From Selenomonadaceae bacterium (lineage in GTDB: Bacteria > Bacillota > Negativicutes > Selenomonadales > Selenomonadaceae): a DNA stretch of 5,470 nt. Within the stretch, counting starts at the first letter, position 1; every line of letters starts with the position of its first letter. Below, one piece after another: positions 1-5,409 of this stretch. A program made the translations under genes and the position numbers. The stretch spans positions 1 to 5,470 of the forward strand of contig JAFSUE010000218.1 in assembly GCA_017445435.1 (NCBI GenBank). The letters run 5' to 3'. The notes beneath the pieces are model-generated. The model did no database searches and was not told the origin of the DNA. It saw nothing but the letters and a program-made list of their open reading frames with translations.

Positions 1-140
1 AAGAATTTTTACCTAAAAGCTACCTTCGCCGCGTCAATCGTCCGTGCAATATCTTCGTCAGTATGTGCGCTTGACATAAACAGCGTTTCAAATTGCGAAG
101 GCGCAAGATAAATTCCGCGCTCCAACATTGCCTTGAACCA
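1..140. repeat. Outer copy of a 140-bp direct repeat of the hemL 3' end
   Basis: This segment aligns without gaps to 178-317 at an offset of 177 bp. By eye there are four mismatches (positions 11, 47, 81 and 93 of this copy), about 97% identity. Two are synonymous with respect to hemL, one changes Ser to Ala, and one changes a stop codon to Glu. Similarity ends abruptly after position 140. The left boundary cannot be defined because the repeat reaches the window edge, so further copies could lie outside. No transposase or terminal inverted repeat accompanies it; this looks like a local tandem duplication. Confidence 0.95.
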
Positions 141-152
141 ACGCTTTTTTCA
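9..152 (-). pseudogene. hemL 3' fragment (truncated duplicate of the glutamate-1-semialdehyde aminotransferase C-terminus)
   Basis: Read on the minus strand, this fragment encodes 43 residues matching HemL residues 399-441 of the intact neighbour, from WFKAMLERG to DAAKVAFR, with one Ser-to-Ala difference. Upstream of the Trp codon the match is lost after three codons (K-K-R), and an in-frame TGA lies at 150-152, so there is no start and no N-terminal 90% of the enzyme, including the PLP lysine. It ends in TAA at 9-11, directly after the Arg where HemL proteins usually end. It cannot make an enzyme. Its interest is as a record of the probable original 3' end of hemL. Confidence 0.9.
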
Positions 153-187
153 AATTAAGAATTAAGAATGAAGAATTAAGAATTTTT
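153..187. repeat. Heptanucleotide tandem repeat array between the two hemL 3' copies
   Basis: Plus-strand 7-mers run in register: AATTAAG (153), AATTAAG (160), AATGAAG (167), AATTAAG (174), then a degenerate AATTTTT (181). In the hemL sense direction the unit is CTT followed by AATT or CATT. The array separates the broken outer hemL copy from the intact gene, and its right part is translated as the last residues of HemL (LILHS), with the stop codon itself lying inside the array at 162-164. The AAGAATTTTT at its right end is also found at position 1, which suggests that an array also precedes the outer copy. Confidence 0.9.
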
Positions 188-1511
188 CCCTAAAAGCTAC
201 CTTCGCCGCGTCAATCGTCCGTGAAATATCTTCGTCAGTATGTGCGCTTGACATAAATAGCGTTTCAAACTGCGAAGGCGCAAGATAAATTCCGCGCTCC
301 AACATTGCCTTGAACCAGCACTTAAATTTATTTTGGTCTGCCGCGCAGGCGTCGTCGTAATTCGTCACTTCACGCGAACTGAAAAATATTCCGAACATTG
401 AGCCAGCTTGCGGAATTTGAACTTCAACGCCAGCAACTTTAGCCGCATTTTTTAAGCCGTTGACAAGTGCTGAAGTTTTTTTAGTCACTTCGTCAGTAAA
501 ATTCGGCGTGTCGATTAAAATTTTCAACGTCTCAATGCCAGCCGTCATAGCAAGAGGATTTCCGCTTAACGTCCCAGCTTGATAAATTTTTCCGTCAGGT
601 GAAACATTGCGCATAATGTCAGCACGTCCGCCGTAAGCCGCGCATGGTAAACCTCCGCCGATAATTTTGCCCAAGCAAGTTAAGTCGGGTTGAATTTTAT
701 ATTTTTCCTGCGCTCCGCCAAGTGCAACTCTAAATCCGCACATAACTTCATCAAAAATTAAAAGCGCCCCAAATTTTTCAGTGACTTCACGCAAAGTCGG
801 CAAAAAATTTTCATGCGGCAGGACAAGCCCCATATTTCCTGCAACAGGTTCAACGATAACCGCCGCAATTTCATTTCCACATTCATCGAAAACTTTTTTA
901 ACGGCGTCAACGTCATTGAAAGGCAGGGCGATTGTATCCCGCGCAGTATTCGCCGTGACGCCAGGACTTGACGGTATGCCAAAAGTTGCCGCGCCACTTC
1001 CAGCGTTGACTAAAAGACTGTCGCTGTGACCGTGATAACAGCCGATGAACTTTACAATTTTATCACGCCCAGTAAATCCACGTGCCACACGAATTGCGCT
1101 CATTGTAGATTCCGTGCCAGAATTTACCATGCGCATAACTTCCATTGACGGAAAAATTTTTTGAACAAGTTCAGCAAGTTGTGTTTCAAGTTCAGTCGGT
1201 GCGCCGTAACTTGTACCGCGTTCAACGGCATTTTTCAGCGCGGCTACAACTTTTTCATGCGCGTGACCTAAAATCATTGGACCCCATGAGCCGACGTAGT
1301 CAATATAATTATTGCCGTCAATGTCGTATATATGACTGCCTTTAGCGTGAGAAATGAACGGCGGGTTGCAGTCAACGTTGCTGTACGAACGGACTGGACT
1401 ATTGACGCCGCCTGGCATAAATTTTTTTGCGCGATTAAAAGCACTTAAAGATTTATTCAATTCGTAATGCGTAATGCGTAATTCGTAATTATTTTTTTCT
1501 TCGTCAATCAT
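162..1511 (-). CDS. hemL: Glutamate-1-semialdehyde 2,1-aminomutase (HemL), with repeat-encoded N- and C-terminal tails
   Basis: HemL is a cytosolic PLP enzyme that converts glutamate-1-semialdehyde to 5-aminolevulinate in the C5 route to haem, sirohaem and cobamides. Family signatures are complete: MPGGVNSPVR at 32-41, YVGSWGPMILGHAH at 72-85, NSGTES at 130-135, the FDEV loop at 253-256, the PLP-lysine segment GKIIGGGLP with Lys282, and AGTLSGNP at 312-319. The ATG at 1511 is the only good start; its SD (AGGGAG, plus-strand 1525-1530) lies 13 nt away, which is long. Relative to typical HemL, residues 7-18 (NNYELRITHYEL) are extra and encoded by a heptamer array. Residues 442-449 (EKFLILHS) are also extra and result from a lost stop codon. 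It is the last gene of the minus-strand cluster, 24 nt after the transglutaminase gene. No other haem genes are in the window. The enzyme identity is very secure; whether the tails are tolerated is inferred from the otherwise intact frame. Confidence 0.96.
   Translation of the reverse strand: MIDEEKNNYELRITHYELNKSLSAFNRAKKFMPGGVNSPVRSYSNVDCNPPFISHAKGSHIYDIDGNNYIDYVGSWGPMILGHAHEKVVAALKNAVERGTSYGAPTELETQLAELVQKIFPSMEVMRMVNSGTESTMSAIRVARGFTGRDKIVKFIGCYHGHSDSLLVNAGSGAATFGIPSSPGVTANTARDTIALPFNDVDAVKKVFDECGNEIAAVIVEPVAGNMGLVLPHENFLPTLREVTEKFGALLIFDEVMCGFRVALGGAQEKYKIQPDLTCLGKIIGGGLPCAAYGGRADIMRNVSPDGKIYQAGTLSGNPLAMTAGIETLKILIDTPNFTDEVTKKTSALVNGLKNAAKVAGVEVQIPQAGSMFGIFFSSREVTNYDDACAADQNKFKCWFKAMLERGIYLAPSQFETLFMSSAHTDEDISRTIDAAKVAFREKFLILHS
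178..317. repeat. Inner copy of the 140-bp direct repeat (inside intact hemL)
   Basis: This is the partner of the repeat at 1-140 and is continuous with the full-length hemL gene. The repeat period of 177 bp is a multiple of three, so both copies lie in the same reading frame. At position 188 this copy has C where the outer copy has A, which converts the minus-strand TAA to GAA and removes the stop at the usual HemL end. Confidence 0.95.
1459..1490. repeat. Heptanucleotide repeat array inside the hemL N-terminal coding region
   Basis: Plus-strand 7-mers are AATTCGT (1459), AATGCGT (1466), AATGCGT (1473) and AATTCGT (1480), followed by a partial AATT. In the hemL sense direction the unit is ACG followed by AATT or CATT. 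Three units make 21 nt, so translation gives a 7-residue period seen as YELRITHYEL. The same architecture, with CTT in place of ACG, occurs at the other end of hemL. Comparable YELRIT-like peptides are known from translated 7-mer repeats in several bacterial groups. Confidence 0.9.
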
Positions 1512-1535
1512 TGTAAAAAATCTACTCCCTACACT

Positions 1536-2144
1536 CTAATAAATCGGCGTAAAATAATTTGCTTCAATTCTCTGCGGAATATAATTTTCATAAACTTCAT
1601 CATAAGTTTTGCAGAAACGGTAATAGTAAACGTCGCCGCCACGCGCAATATTATCTTCAACTTGCGGATCAAAAACGTATTCGACACCGTCAACCTTTAT
1701 GACGCACCAAATATGTCCAGTGTAGCCGCCGTCAGCTCGCGAAGTTTGACCGTAAACCGTGTAGCAGTTCAAGCCCAACGCTCTAGTCATCGCCGCAAAT
1801 GCGCAGGAATAATCGTCACACGCGCCAATTTTATAATTCAACATATCCATAGCCCTAGTTGCGCCTTCTTCGTTTGGCAATTCAGGCGTCGTGAAATTGT
1901 CTAAATATCCATAGCGGCAATTAACAATCAGCCAATCGTAGCAAGCTTGAACTTTCGCATAAGTCGACATATTGTTATTTATGATTCGTGACAGCGTGTA
2001 TAAAACTGTCCTGTCGCAAGGTTCGTAACCTGTCAATACTGGCGTCAACTTCGCGGAATTTAAAACGCTAACTGCGTCAGCCGCCAATGCTGAATTTATC
2101 GAAAGACACATTGACAGCATTAACGCTAGAAAAAATTTTTTCAT
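1536..2144 (-). CDS. Secreted transglutaminase-like (cysteine protease fold) protein
   Basis: This 202-residue protein begins with a clear Sec signal peptide (MKK, a hydrophobic stretch to about residue 17, and a likely SPase I cut after ALA at 19-21). The mature part has the transglutaminase core triad: Cys109 in GACDDYS, His144 in GHIWCVIKVDG and Asp159 in VFDPQ. The spacing fits the small bacterial transglutaminase-like family, whose members are often proteases or of unknown activity rather than crosslinking enzymes. There is no cell-wall anchor or lipobox; extra cysteines (43, 69, 76, 114, 127, 147) could form disulfides. The ATG overlaps the HEPN stop as ATGA, with GAGG about 8-9 nt upstream on the minus strand, which indicates translational coupling. 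An exported protein coupled to a cytoplasmic HEPN gene is unexpected. The substrate is unknown. Confidence 0.85.
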   Translation of the reverse strand: MKKFFLALMLSMCLSINSALAADAVSVLNSAKLTPVLTGYEPCDRTVLYTLSRIINNNMSTYAKVQACYDWLIVNCRYGYLDNFTTPELPNEEGATRAMDMLNYKIGACDDYSCAFAAMTRALGLNCYTVYGQTSRADGGYTGHIWCVIKVDGVEYVFDPQVEDNIARGGDVYYYRFCKTYDEVYENYIPQRIEANYFTPIY

Positions 2145-2575
2145 TTTTCAACCTCACTAACTTTTTCAAAAGTTTTACTCTCACAATAACTTTTAACAGT
2201 CTCAAATAATTGTACTGCAAATTCTATATGTTCTGTCGCCGTTTCTTCTGTAGCTTTAGTTAAAATGTCGTAATCGCTTTTATGGCGGGCATTTTCCGCA
2301 TTTGCAATTTTTCTTCCAAAATCTTTAGGAAAAATTTCTGTATGAACATAATTTTTATTAAACATTCCAATAGCGTCTTTATGTTTTCTGAATTTGTTAC
2401 CGTCCAAAAGATTTATTGTCGAGATAGCCCAAAATATTCCGTAGTAAGCACGATTAACAGCGCCATCAAAACTTTTTTCGCCAATCAATTTTTTAGCGTC
2501 TTCAATACAATTAAAAGATTTTTCCAAAGACAAATTTACAAGGTCTTCCAATGTTCCTATATCGTCATTGTTCAT
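2141..2575 (-). CDS. HEPN-domain protein, partner of the adjacent MNT nucleotidyltransferase
   Basis: This 144-residue, mainly helical protein is of the HEPN type. It shows the subfamily signature NRAYYGIFWAI at 41-51 and a second conserved cluster, ARHKSDYD, at 96-103, as in the larger HEPN (PF05168-like) group. The canonical HEPN RNase motif (R, 4-6 residues, H) of HepT toxins is not visible: Arg97-His98 are adjacent, and other Arg/His pairs have the wrong spacing. Nuclease activity therefore cannot be assumed. The gene overlaps the MNT gene by 11 nt and has an excellent SD (AAGGAG, 8-9 nt before the ATG), so the two are surely co-expressed. HEPN/MNT pairs are known as toxin-antitoxin modules in which the MNT protein can AMPylate the HEPN partner. 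The family call is good; the toxin role is inference. Confidence 0.8.
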   Translation of the reverse strand: MNNDDIGTLEDLVNLSLEKSFNCIEDAKKLIGEKSFDGAVNRAYYGIFWAISTINLLDGNKFRKHKDAIGMFNKNYVHTEIFPKDFGRKIANAENARHKSDYDILTKATEETATEHIEFAVQLFETVKSYCESKTFEKVSEVEK

Positions 2576-2891
2576 ACAAAGTTACTCCTTCGCACATAAT
2601 ATTTTGATAAAATGGGTGAACTTTAAGCCACCTTGCATACTGGGAATAATTTATTGAAATCGGTTGAACATCGGAATTGTGAATTTGATTGAAATCATAC
2701 GTACAAAATGAAAGTTCAAGGTCTTTATTTTGAACGTCCATTTCATTCAAGTCAAGCAGAATTGCAATATCAACGTCAGATTCTTCATTGAAATCGCCGC
2801 GAGCGTAAGAGCCAAATAAAATTACTTTCCGAAGTGTTACGCCGTAAATTTTTTTTAAAGTCGATACATAGTCATTTAAAAATTCCAGCAT
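2565..2891 (-). CDS. MNT-type nucleotidyltransferase (minimal pol-beta fold), putative antitoxin partner of HEPN
   Basis: This 108-residue protein has the minimal nucleotidyltransferase motif GS-x10-DxD: Gly27-Ser28 in FGSYARG, then Asp39 and Asp41 in SDVDIAI. Asp74 in SDVQPISI is a candidate third metal ligand. The C-terminal HPFYQNIMCEGVTLYE segment is typical of the stand-alone NTases found next to HEPN genes. With both Asp residues present the active site looks intact, so nucleotide transfer (possibly AMPylation of the HEPN partner) is chemically plausible. The start is supported by a purine-rich SD (GAGGGGGAG) about 5 nt before the ATG. It lies 12 nt after the DUF4931 gene and overlaps the HEPN gene. 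The order here is NTase first and HEPN second. Confidence 0.87.
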   Translation of the reverse strand: MLEFLNDYVSTLKKIYGVTLRKVILFGSYARGDFNEESDVDIAILLDLNEMDVQNKDLELSFCTYDFNQIHNSDVQPISINYSQYARWLKVHPFYQNIMCEGVTLYEQ

Positions 2892-2903
2892 AATAACTCC
2901 CCC

Positions 2904-3689
2904 TCACTTGAAAATAATTTTTTTGTCTTCGCTAAAATAAATTTCGTAAACTTCCTTAGCAATTTGCGGGACGTTGCGCGGCAGGAAATGTATATTGTAG
3001 CCGACAAAGTACGGCGAAGTTGCAAAGCGCGGCATAATCTTAGCGAAAATATTTTCTGCGCGGCGATAGAAAAAAATGTTGTAGCTGTGCAAATTTTTTC
3101 TGAAAAAGTTCGTCAGATAATGTACGCCAATTTGTAAAAAGTCTGCCAGCACATCAACATTGCCGCCTTTCTCCACGACAACATTTAATTCGCCGAATCC
3201 TACACGCGGACAAGTCGAAACGTTCAACTCAACATTATCTTTCTTCGCAATGACAAGCCCGCGCAGTTCCTCAACGTCGAAAAGCAATTCAGATTTAAGT
3301 TTGGGAAATCCTACCAACTGCATATGTGGATGGCGAATCGTGCCGCCTGACATTGGACCAAAATTTTTAAAAAATAAAACTTCCTCATACTTGCCGTAGG
3401 TTAAAAGTTGCCGCCAATGTTTCAAGCCCATTCGTATGACGCGCCGCATTTTCTCACGACTATAATTCGGCATATCAACTTCACATTCTCTGCCTTCAAT
3501 CAAAACGAATTGGTCAGCGCCTTCAATGACAATGTATTTATTTTTCAAAAAAATTATATCGCCGTCCGTATCCAAAATTCCCGTCAAATTGGCAACGTCG
3601 CAGAACGGGCAAGCGTTATCCGCGTGAACAATATTTTCTGGCTTAGTCTTCCCCACGTCCGTGTTAAACTTAATCAAGTTTATATTCAC
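2904..3689 (-). CDS. DUF4931 protein, galactose-1-phosphate uridylyltransferase-like (HIT superfamily)
   Basis: This 261-residue protein resembles the DUF4931 family of Firmicutes, which is related to GalT. Features seen are a zinc-knuckle-like CPFC (Cys27, Cys30), GKTKPENI at 13-20, and the nucleotidyl-transfer motif GGTIRHPHMQ with His120, His122 and Gln124. In true GalT the corresponding HPHGQ contains the uridylylated His, so His122 is the expected nucleophile. PRVGFGELN near the middle and a late MPRFATSPYFVGY block match the family as remembered. The substrate is not known, and a Leloir-pathway role should not be assumed. The start is GTG (plus-strand CAC at 3687-3689), preceded by a purine-rich GGCGGTGAG. 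It is the first gene of the minus-strand cluster, only 12 nt before the MNT gene. Confidence 0.83.
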   Translation of the reverse strand: MNINLIKFNTDVGKTKPENIVHADNACPFCDVANLTGILDTDGDIIFLKNKYIVIEGADQFVLIEGRECEVDMPNYSREKMRRVIRMGLKHWRQLLTYGKYEEVLFFKNFGPMSGGTIRHPHMQLVGFPKLKSELLFDVEELRGLVIAKKDNVELNVSTCPRVGFGELNVVVEKGGNVDVLADFLQIGVHYLTNFFRKNLHSYNIFFYRRAENIFAKIMPRFATSPYFVGYNIHFLPRNVPQIAKEVYEIYFSEDKKIIFK

Positions 3690-3713
3690 CAGCTCACCGC
3701 CTTTCCTTCTAAA

Positions 3714-3742
3714 ATTTTACAAAAAATTTTTTCAACTTGCAA
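3714..3742 (-). promoter_or_regulatory. Predicted sigma-70-type promoter for the minus-strand cluster
   Basis: On the minus strand a -35 TTGCAA (plus 3737-3742) is followed after 17 nt by a -10 TAAAAT (plus 3714-3719). The start site would be near 3706, giving a leader of roughly 18 nt before the GTG of the DUF4931 gene. Both boxes are close to consensus with optimal spacing, but the region is very AT-rich, so chance matches are easy. Confidence 0.5.
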
Positions 3743-3765
3743 TTAAAAAGTGAAGGATAGAAAAT
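3737..3765 (+). promoter_or_regulatory. Weak candidate promoter for the biotin carboxylase gene
   Basis: TTGCAA is its own reverse complement, so the same hexamer at 3737-3742 can serve as a -35 on the plus strand. Seventeen nt further is GAAAAT (3760-3765), 4 of 6 matches to the -10 consensus. The leader would be about 59 nt. No better plus-strand pair was found in the 141-bp divergent region, which otherwise holds three A-tract/T-tract blocks at 3721-3732, 3761-3770 and 3796-3806. Confidence 0.25.
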
Positions 3766-3815
3766 TTTTTAGTCGAAATAATTCACTCAATCGGTAAAAA
3801 TTTTTTGGCACTTTG

Positions 3816-3823
3816 AAAGGTGG
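3816..3823 (+). promoter_or_regulatory. Ribosome binding site that fixes the accC start at 3831
   Basis: AAAGGTGG ends 7 nt before the ATG at 3831. An in-frame TTG at 3813 would extend the protein by six residues, but it lies across this site and has no SD of its own. The family N-terminus (MFKRVLIANRGEIA) also begins at the ATG. Confidence 0.85.
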
Positions 3824-3830
3824 TTTAAGA

Positions 3831-5273
3831 ATGTTTAAAAGGGTGCTGATAGCTAATCGCGGCGAAATTGCTGTAAGAGTGATTCGCGCTTGTCAAGAAT
3901 TGGGCATTGAAACGGTCGCCGTTTACTCCGACGCTGATAAAAACGCCCTTCATACGCAAATGGCGGATATTCGACGCCGCGTTGGTCCTGAAGATGCAAT
4001 GGAAAGTTATTTGAATAAAGACGCGTTACTTTACGCCGCCTATGAATCGGAAGCAGATGCAGTTCATCCTGGTTACGGCTTTTTGTCTGAAGATGAAAAA
4101 TTTGCTAGAATGGTAACCCGCGCAGGCTTAACTTGGATAGGACCTTTGCCAGAAACTATTGCACTTGTCGGCGATAAAGACGCGGCGCGTGCAGCTATGG
4201 AACCTTCAGGCATTCCTATGGCTAAAGGCAGTCCACCTTTGGAAAGCAACGAAATGGCGATTGAAGAGGCTAAAAAAGTTACTTACCCTGCCATTTTAAA
4301 GCCAGTGTCAGGCGGCGGCGGTAAAGGTATGTTTATCGTCCACAACGAAGAAGAATTGAAAAAAGTTTTGAACGTTATCGACGTTACGAAGATTCGCTAT
4401 TACTTTGAACATTACATTGAACATTCCCGACACATTGAAGTTCAAGTCGTCGCAGACAATTTCGGTTCAATAGTTCATCTTGGCGAACGTGAATGTTCAA
4501 TTCAGCGTAGAAATCAAAAACTTTTGGAGGAAACGCCGTCAACTGCTCTTAGTGATGAAATGCGCGAACGTGTTGGCAAGCTTGCAGTTGAGGCGGCGCG
4601 TAGTGTTCACTACTCAAGCATTGGTACGGTTGAATTTTTGCTTGACCTTGCCACGCACGAATTTTATTTTATGGAGATAAATCCGCGCGTGCAAGTTGAA
4701 CACGGAATTACTGAAGCCGTCACTGGAATTGACCTTGTACGTACGCAAATTAAAATTGCCGCAGGTGAACCGCTTGACTTCGCGCAGAAAGATGTTAAGT
4801 TCAGAGGTCATGCGATTGAATGCAGAATTAACGCGGAAGACCCCGACAATAATTTTATGCCAGCGCCAGGCAAAATTGATTTTATGCACGAACCGTCTGG
4901 ACCGCGCGTAAGATTTGATAGCGGCGTTACGGCGGGACTTTCAATCGAGCCTTACTACGATTCACTTATCGCAAAAGTTATCGCGCACGGCAGAACACGC
5001 GGCGACGCAATTAAAATTATGCAACGCGCCTTGAACGAATTTATTATTGAGGGCGCAGACATTAAAACGACAATTCCACTTCATAAAAGAATTTTGGATG
5101 ACAGCTATTTCCGCACGGGCAATATTGATACTGAGTTCATAAAAAATCGACTCCCGATTTACGCGCAGGAGCCGAAAAAACTTTCCTTGAAAGAAAAGTT
5201 GAACTTGAAAAACTTTATTGCCGAAAATTTGACTAGCGTATTTGACGCGGGGCTTAATGACTTTGTCGAGTAA
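3831..5273 (+). CDS. accC: Biotin carboxylase subunit (AccC type) of an acyl-CoA or pyruvate carboxylase
   Basis: This ATP-grasp enzyme carboxylates biotin on a carrier protein with bicarbonate and ATP. It has 480 residues from the ATG at 3831. Visible are the N-terminal fold (KRVLIANRGEIAVRVIRA), HPGYGFLSE at 79-87, Lys116 and Lys157, the glycine loop GGGGKGM at 161-167, His201, Lys230, Glu268, Glu282, Asn284, Arg286, Glu290 and a late Arg361, all matching catalytic or binding residues of E. coli AccC. Odd points: QRRNQK at 225-230 has Asn228 where QRRHQK is usual; the segment between the glycine loop and RHIEVQ is about 6 residues shorter than in E. coli; and a lysine-rich tail follows about residue 441. 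There is no biotinyl or carboxyltransferase domain, so it is a free subunit, not a whole pyruvate carboxylase. No accB or carboxyltransferase gene follows; the next gene is a tRNA. Which carboxylase it serves is undecided. Confidence 0.9.
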   Translation: MFKRVLIANRGEIAVRVIRACQELGIETVAVYSDADKNALHTQMADIRRRVGPEDAMESYLNKDALLYAAYESEADAVHPGYGFLSEDEKFARMVTRAGLTWIGPLPETIALVGDKDAARAAMEPSGIPMAKGSPPLESNEMAIEEAKKVTYPAILKPVSGGGGKGMFIVHNEEELKKVLNVIDVTKIRYYFEHYIEHSRHIEVQVVADNFGSIVHLGERECSIQRRNQKLLEETPSTALSDEMRERVGKLAVEAARSVHYSSIGTVEFLLDLATHEFYFMEINPRVQVEHGITEAVTGIDLVRTQIKIAAGEPLDFAQKDVKFRGHAIECRINAEDPDNNFMPAPGKIDFMHEPSGPRVRFDSGVTAGLSIEPYYDSLIAKVIAHGRTRGDAIKIMQRALNEFIIEGADIKTTIPLHKRILDDSYFRTGNIDTEFIKNRLPIYAQEPKKLSLKEKLNLKNFIAENLTSVFDAGLNDFVE

Positions 5274-5313
5274 AATTCTATGTTCCATGCAACAAAATTT
5301 CATTACAATTTTC

Positions 5314-5357
5314 TGTCCATGAAAAATATTTTTTTATTCAAGAAATTTTCATAGACA
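5314..5357. repeat. AT-rich inverted repeat downstream of accC, overlapping the tRNA promoter -35
   Basis: TGTCCATGAAAA (5314-5325) pairs with TTTTCATAGACA (5346-5357), 11 of 12 positions, with a 20-nt loop that can fold further through a T-run and AAGAAA. It could stop accC transcription, but it is not followed by a U-tract on the plus strand, so it is not a standard intrinsic terminator. Its right arm contains the -35 hexamer of the tRNA promoter, so it could instead be an operator-like site. Confidence 0.5.
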
Positions 5358-5380
5358 AAAAACAAATTAGCTGTTATAAT
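5352..5380 (+). promoter_or_regulatory. Strong promoter for the tRNA-Leu gene
   Basis: A -35 TAGACA (5352-5357) and a perfect -10 TATAAT (5375-5380) are separated by exactly 17 nt. A TG dinucleotide sits one base before the -10, giving an extended -10 (TGTTATAAT). Transcription should begin near 5387, about 23 nt before the mature tRNA 5' end at 5410, which is a usual leader for a tRNA precursor. Confidence 0.8.
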
Positions 5381-5409
5381 TTTCTCAAATTTAGTAGCTG
5401 ATTTGTGTC

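Noticed and set aside
1..317. Insertion sequence or CRISPR-like repeat
   Set aside because: The repeated unit is hemL coding sequence with no transposase, terminal inverted repeats or spacer pattern; only two copies are visible.
2141..2891. Canonical HepT/MntA toxin-antitoxin pair
   Set aside because: The HEPN protein lacks the R-x4-H-x-Y type motif of HepT and belongs to another HEPN subfamily; only the broader HEPN/MNT label is supported.
2904..3689. True galT (galactose-1-phosphate uridylyltransferase)
   Set aside because: The length and conserved blocks fit DUF4931 better than GalT, and there is no galK or galE neighbour; only the HPHMQ active-site relationship is clear.
3813..3830. TTG start giving a six-residue longer biotin carboxylase (MKGGLR...)
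   Set aside because: The TTG overlaps the ribosome binding site of the ATG at 3831, and the family N-terminus begins at that ATG.
4614..4889. Open frames opposite or out of frame within the biotin carboxylase gene, and similar ones within hemL, the transglutaminase and the DUF4931 gene
   Set aside because: They lie wholly inside well-supported genes, show no recognisable domain or separate SD, and have the composition of shadow frames.
5274..5360. Standard Rho-independent terminator after accC
   Set aside because: The only sizeable hairpin is AT-rich and is followed by A residues, not a T-tract, on the plus strand.
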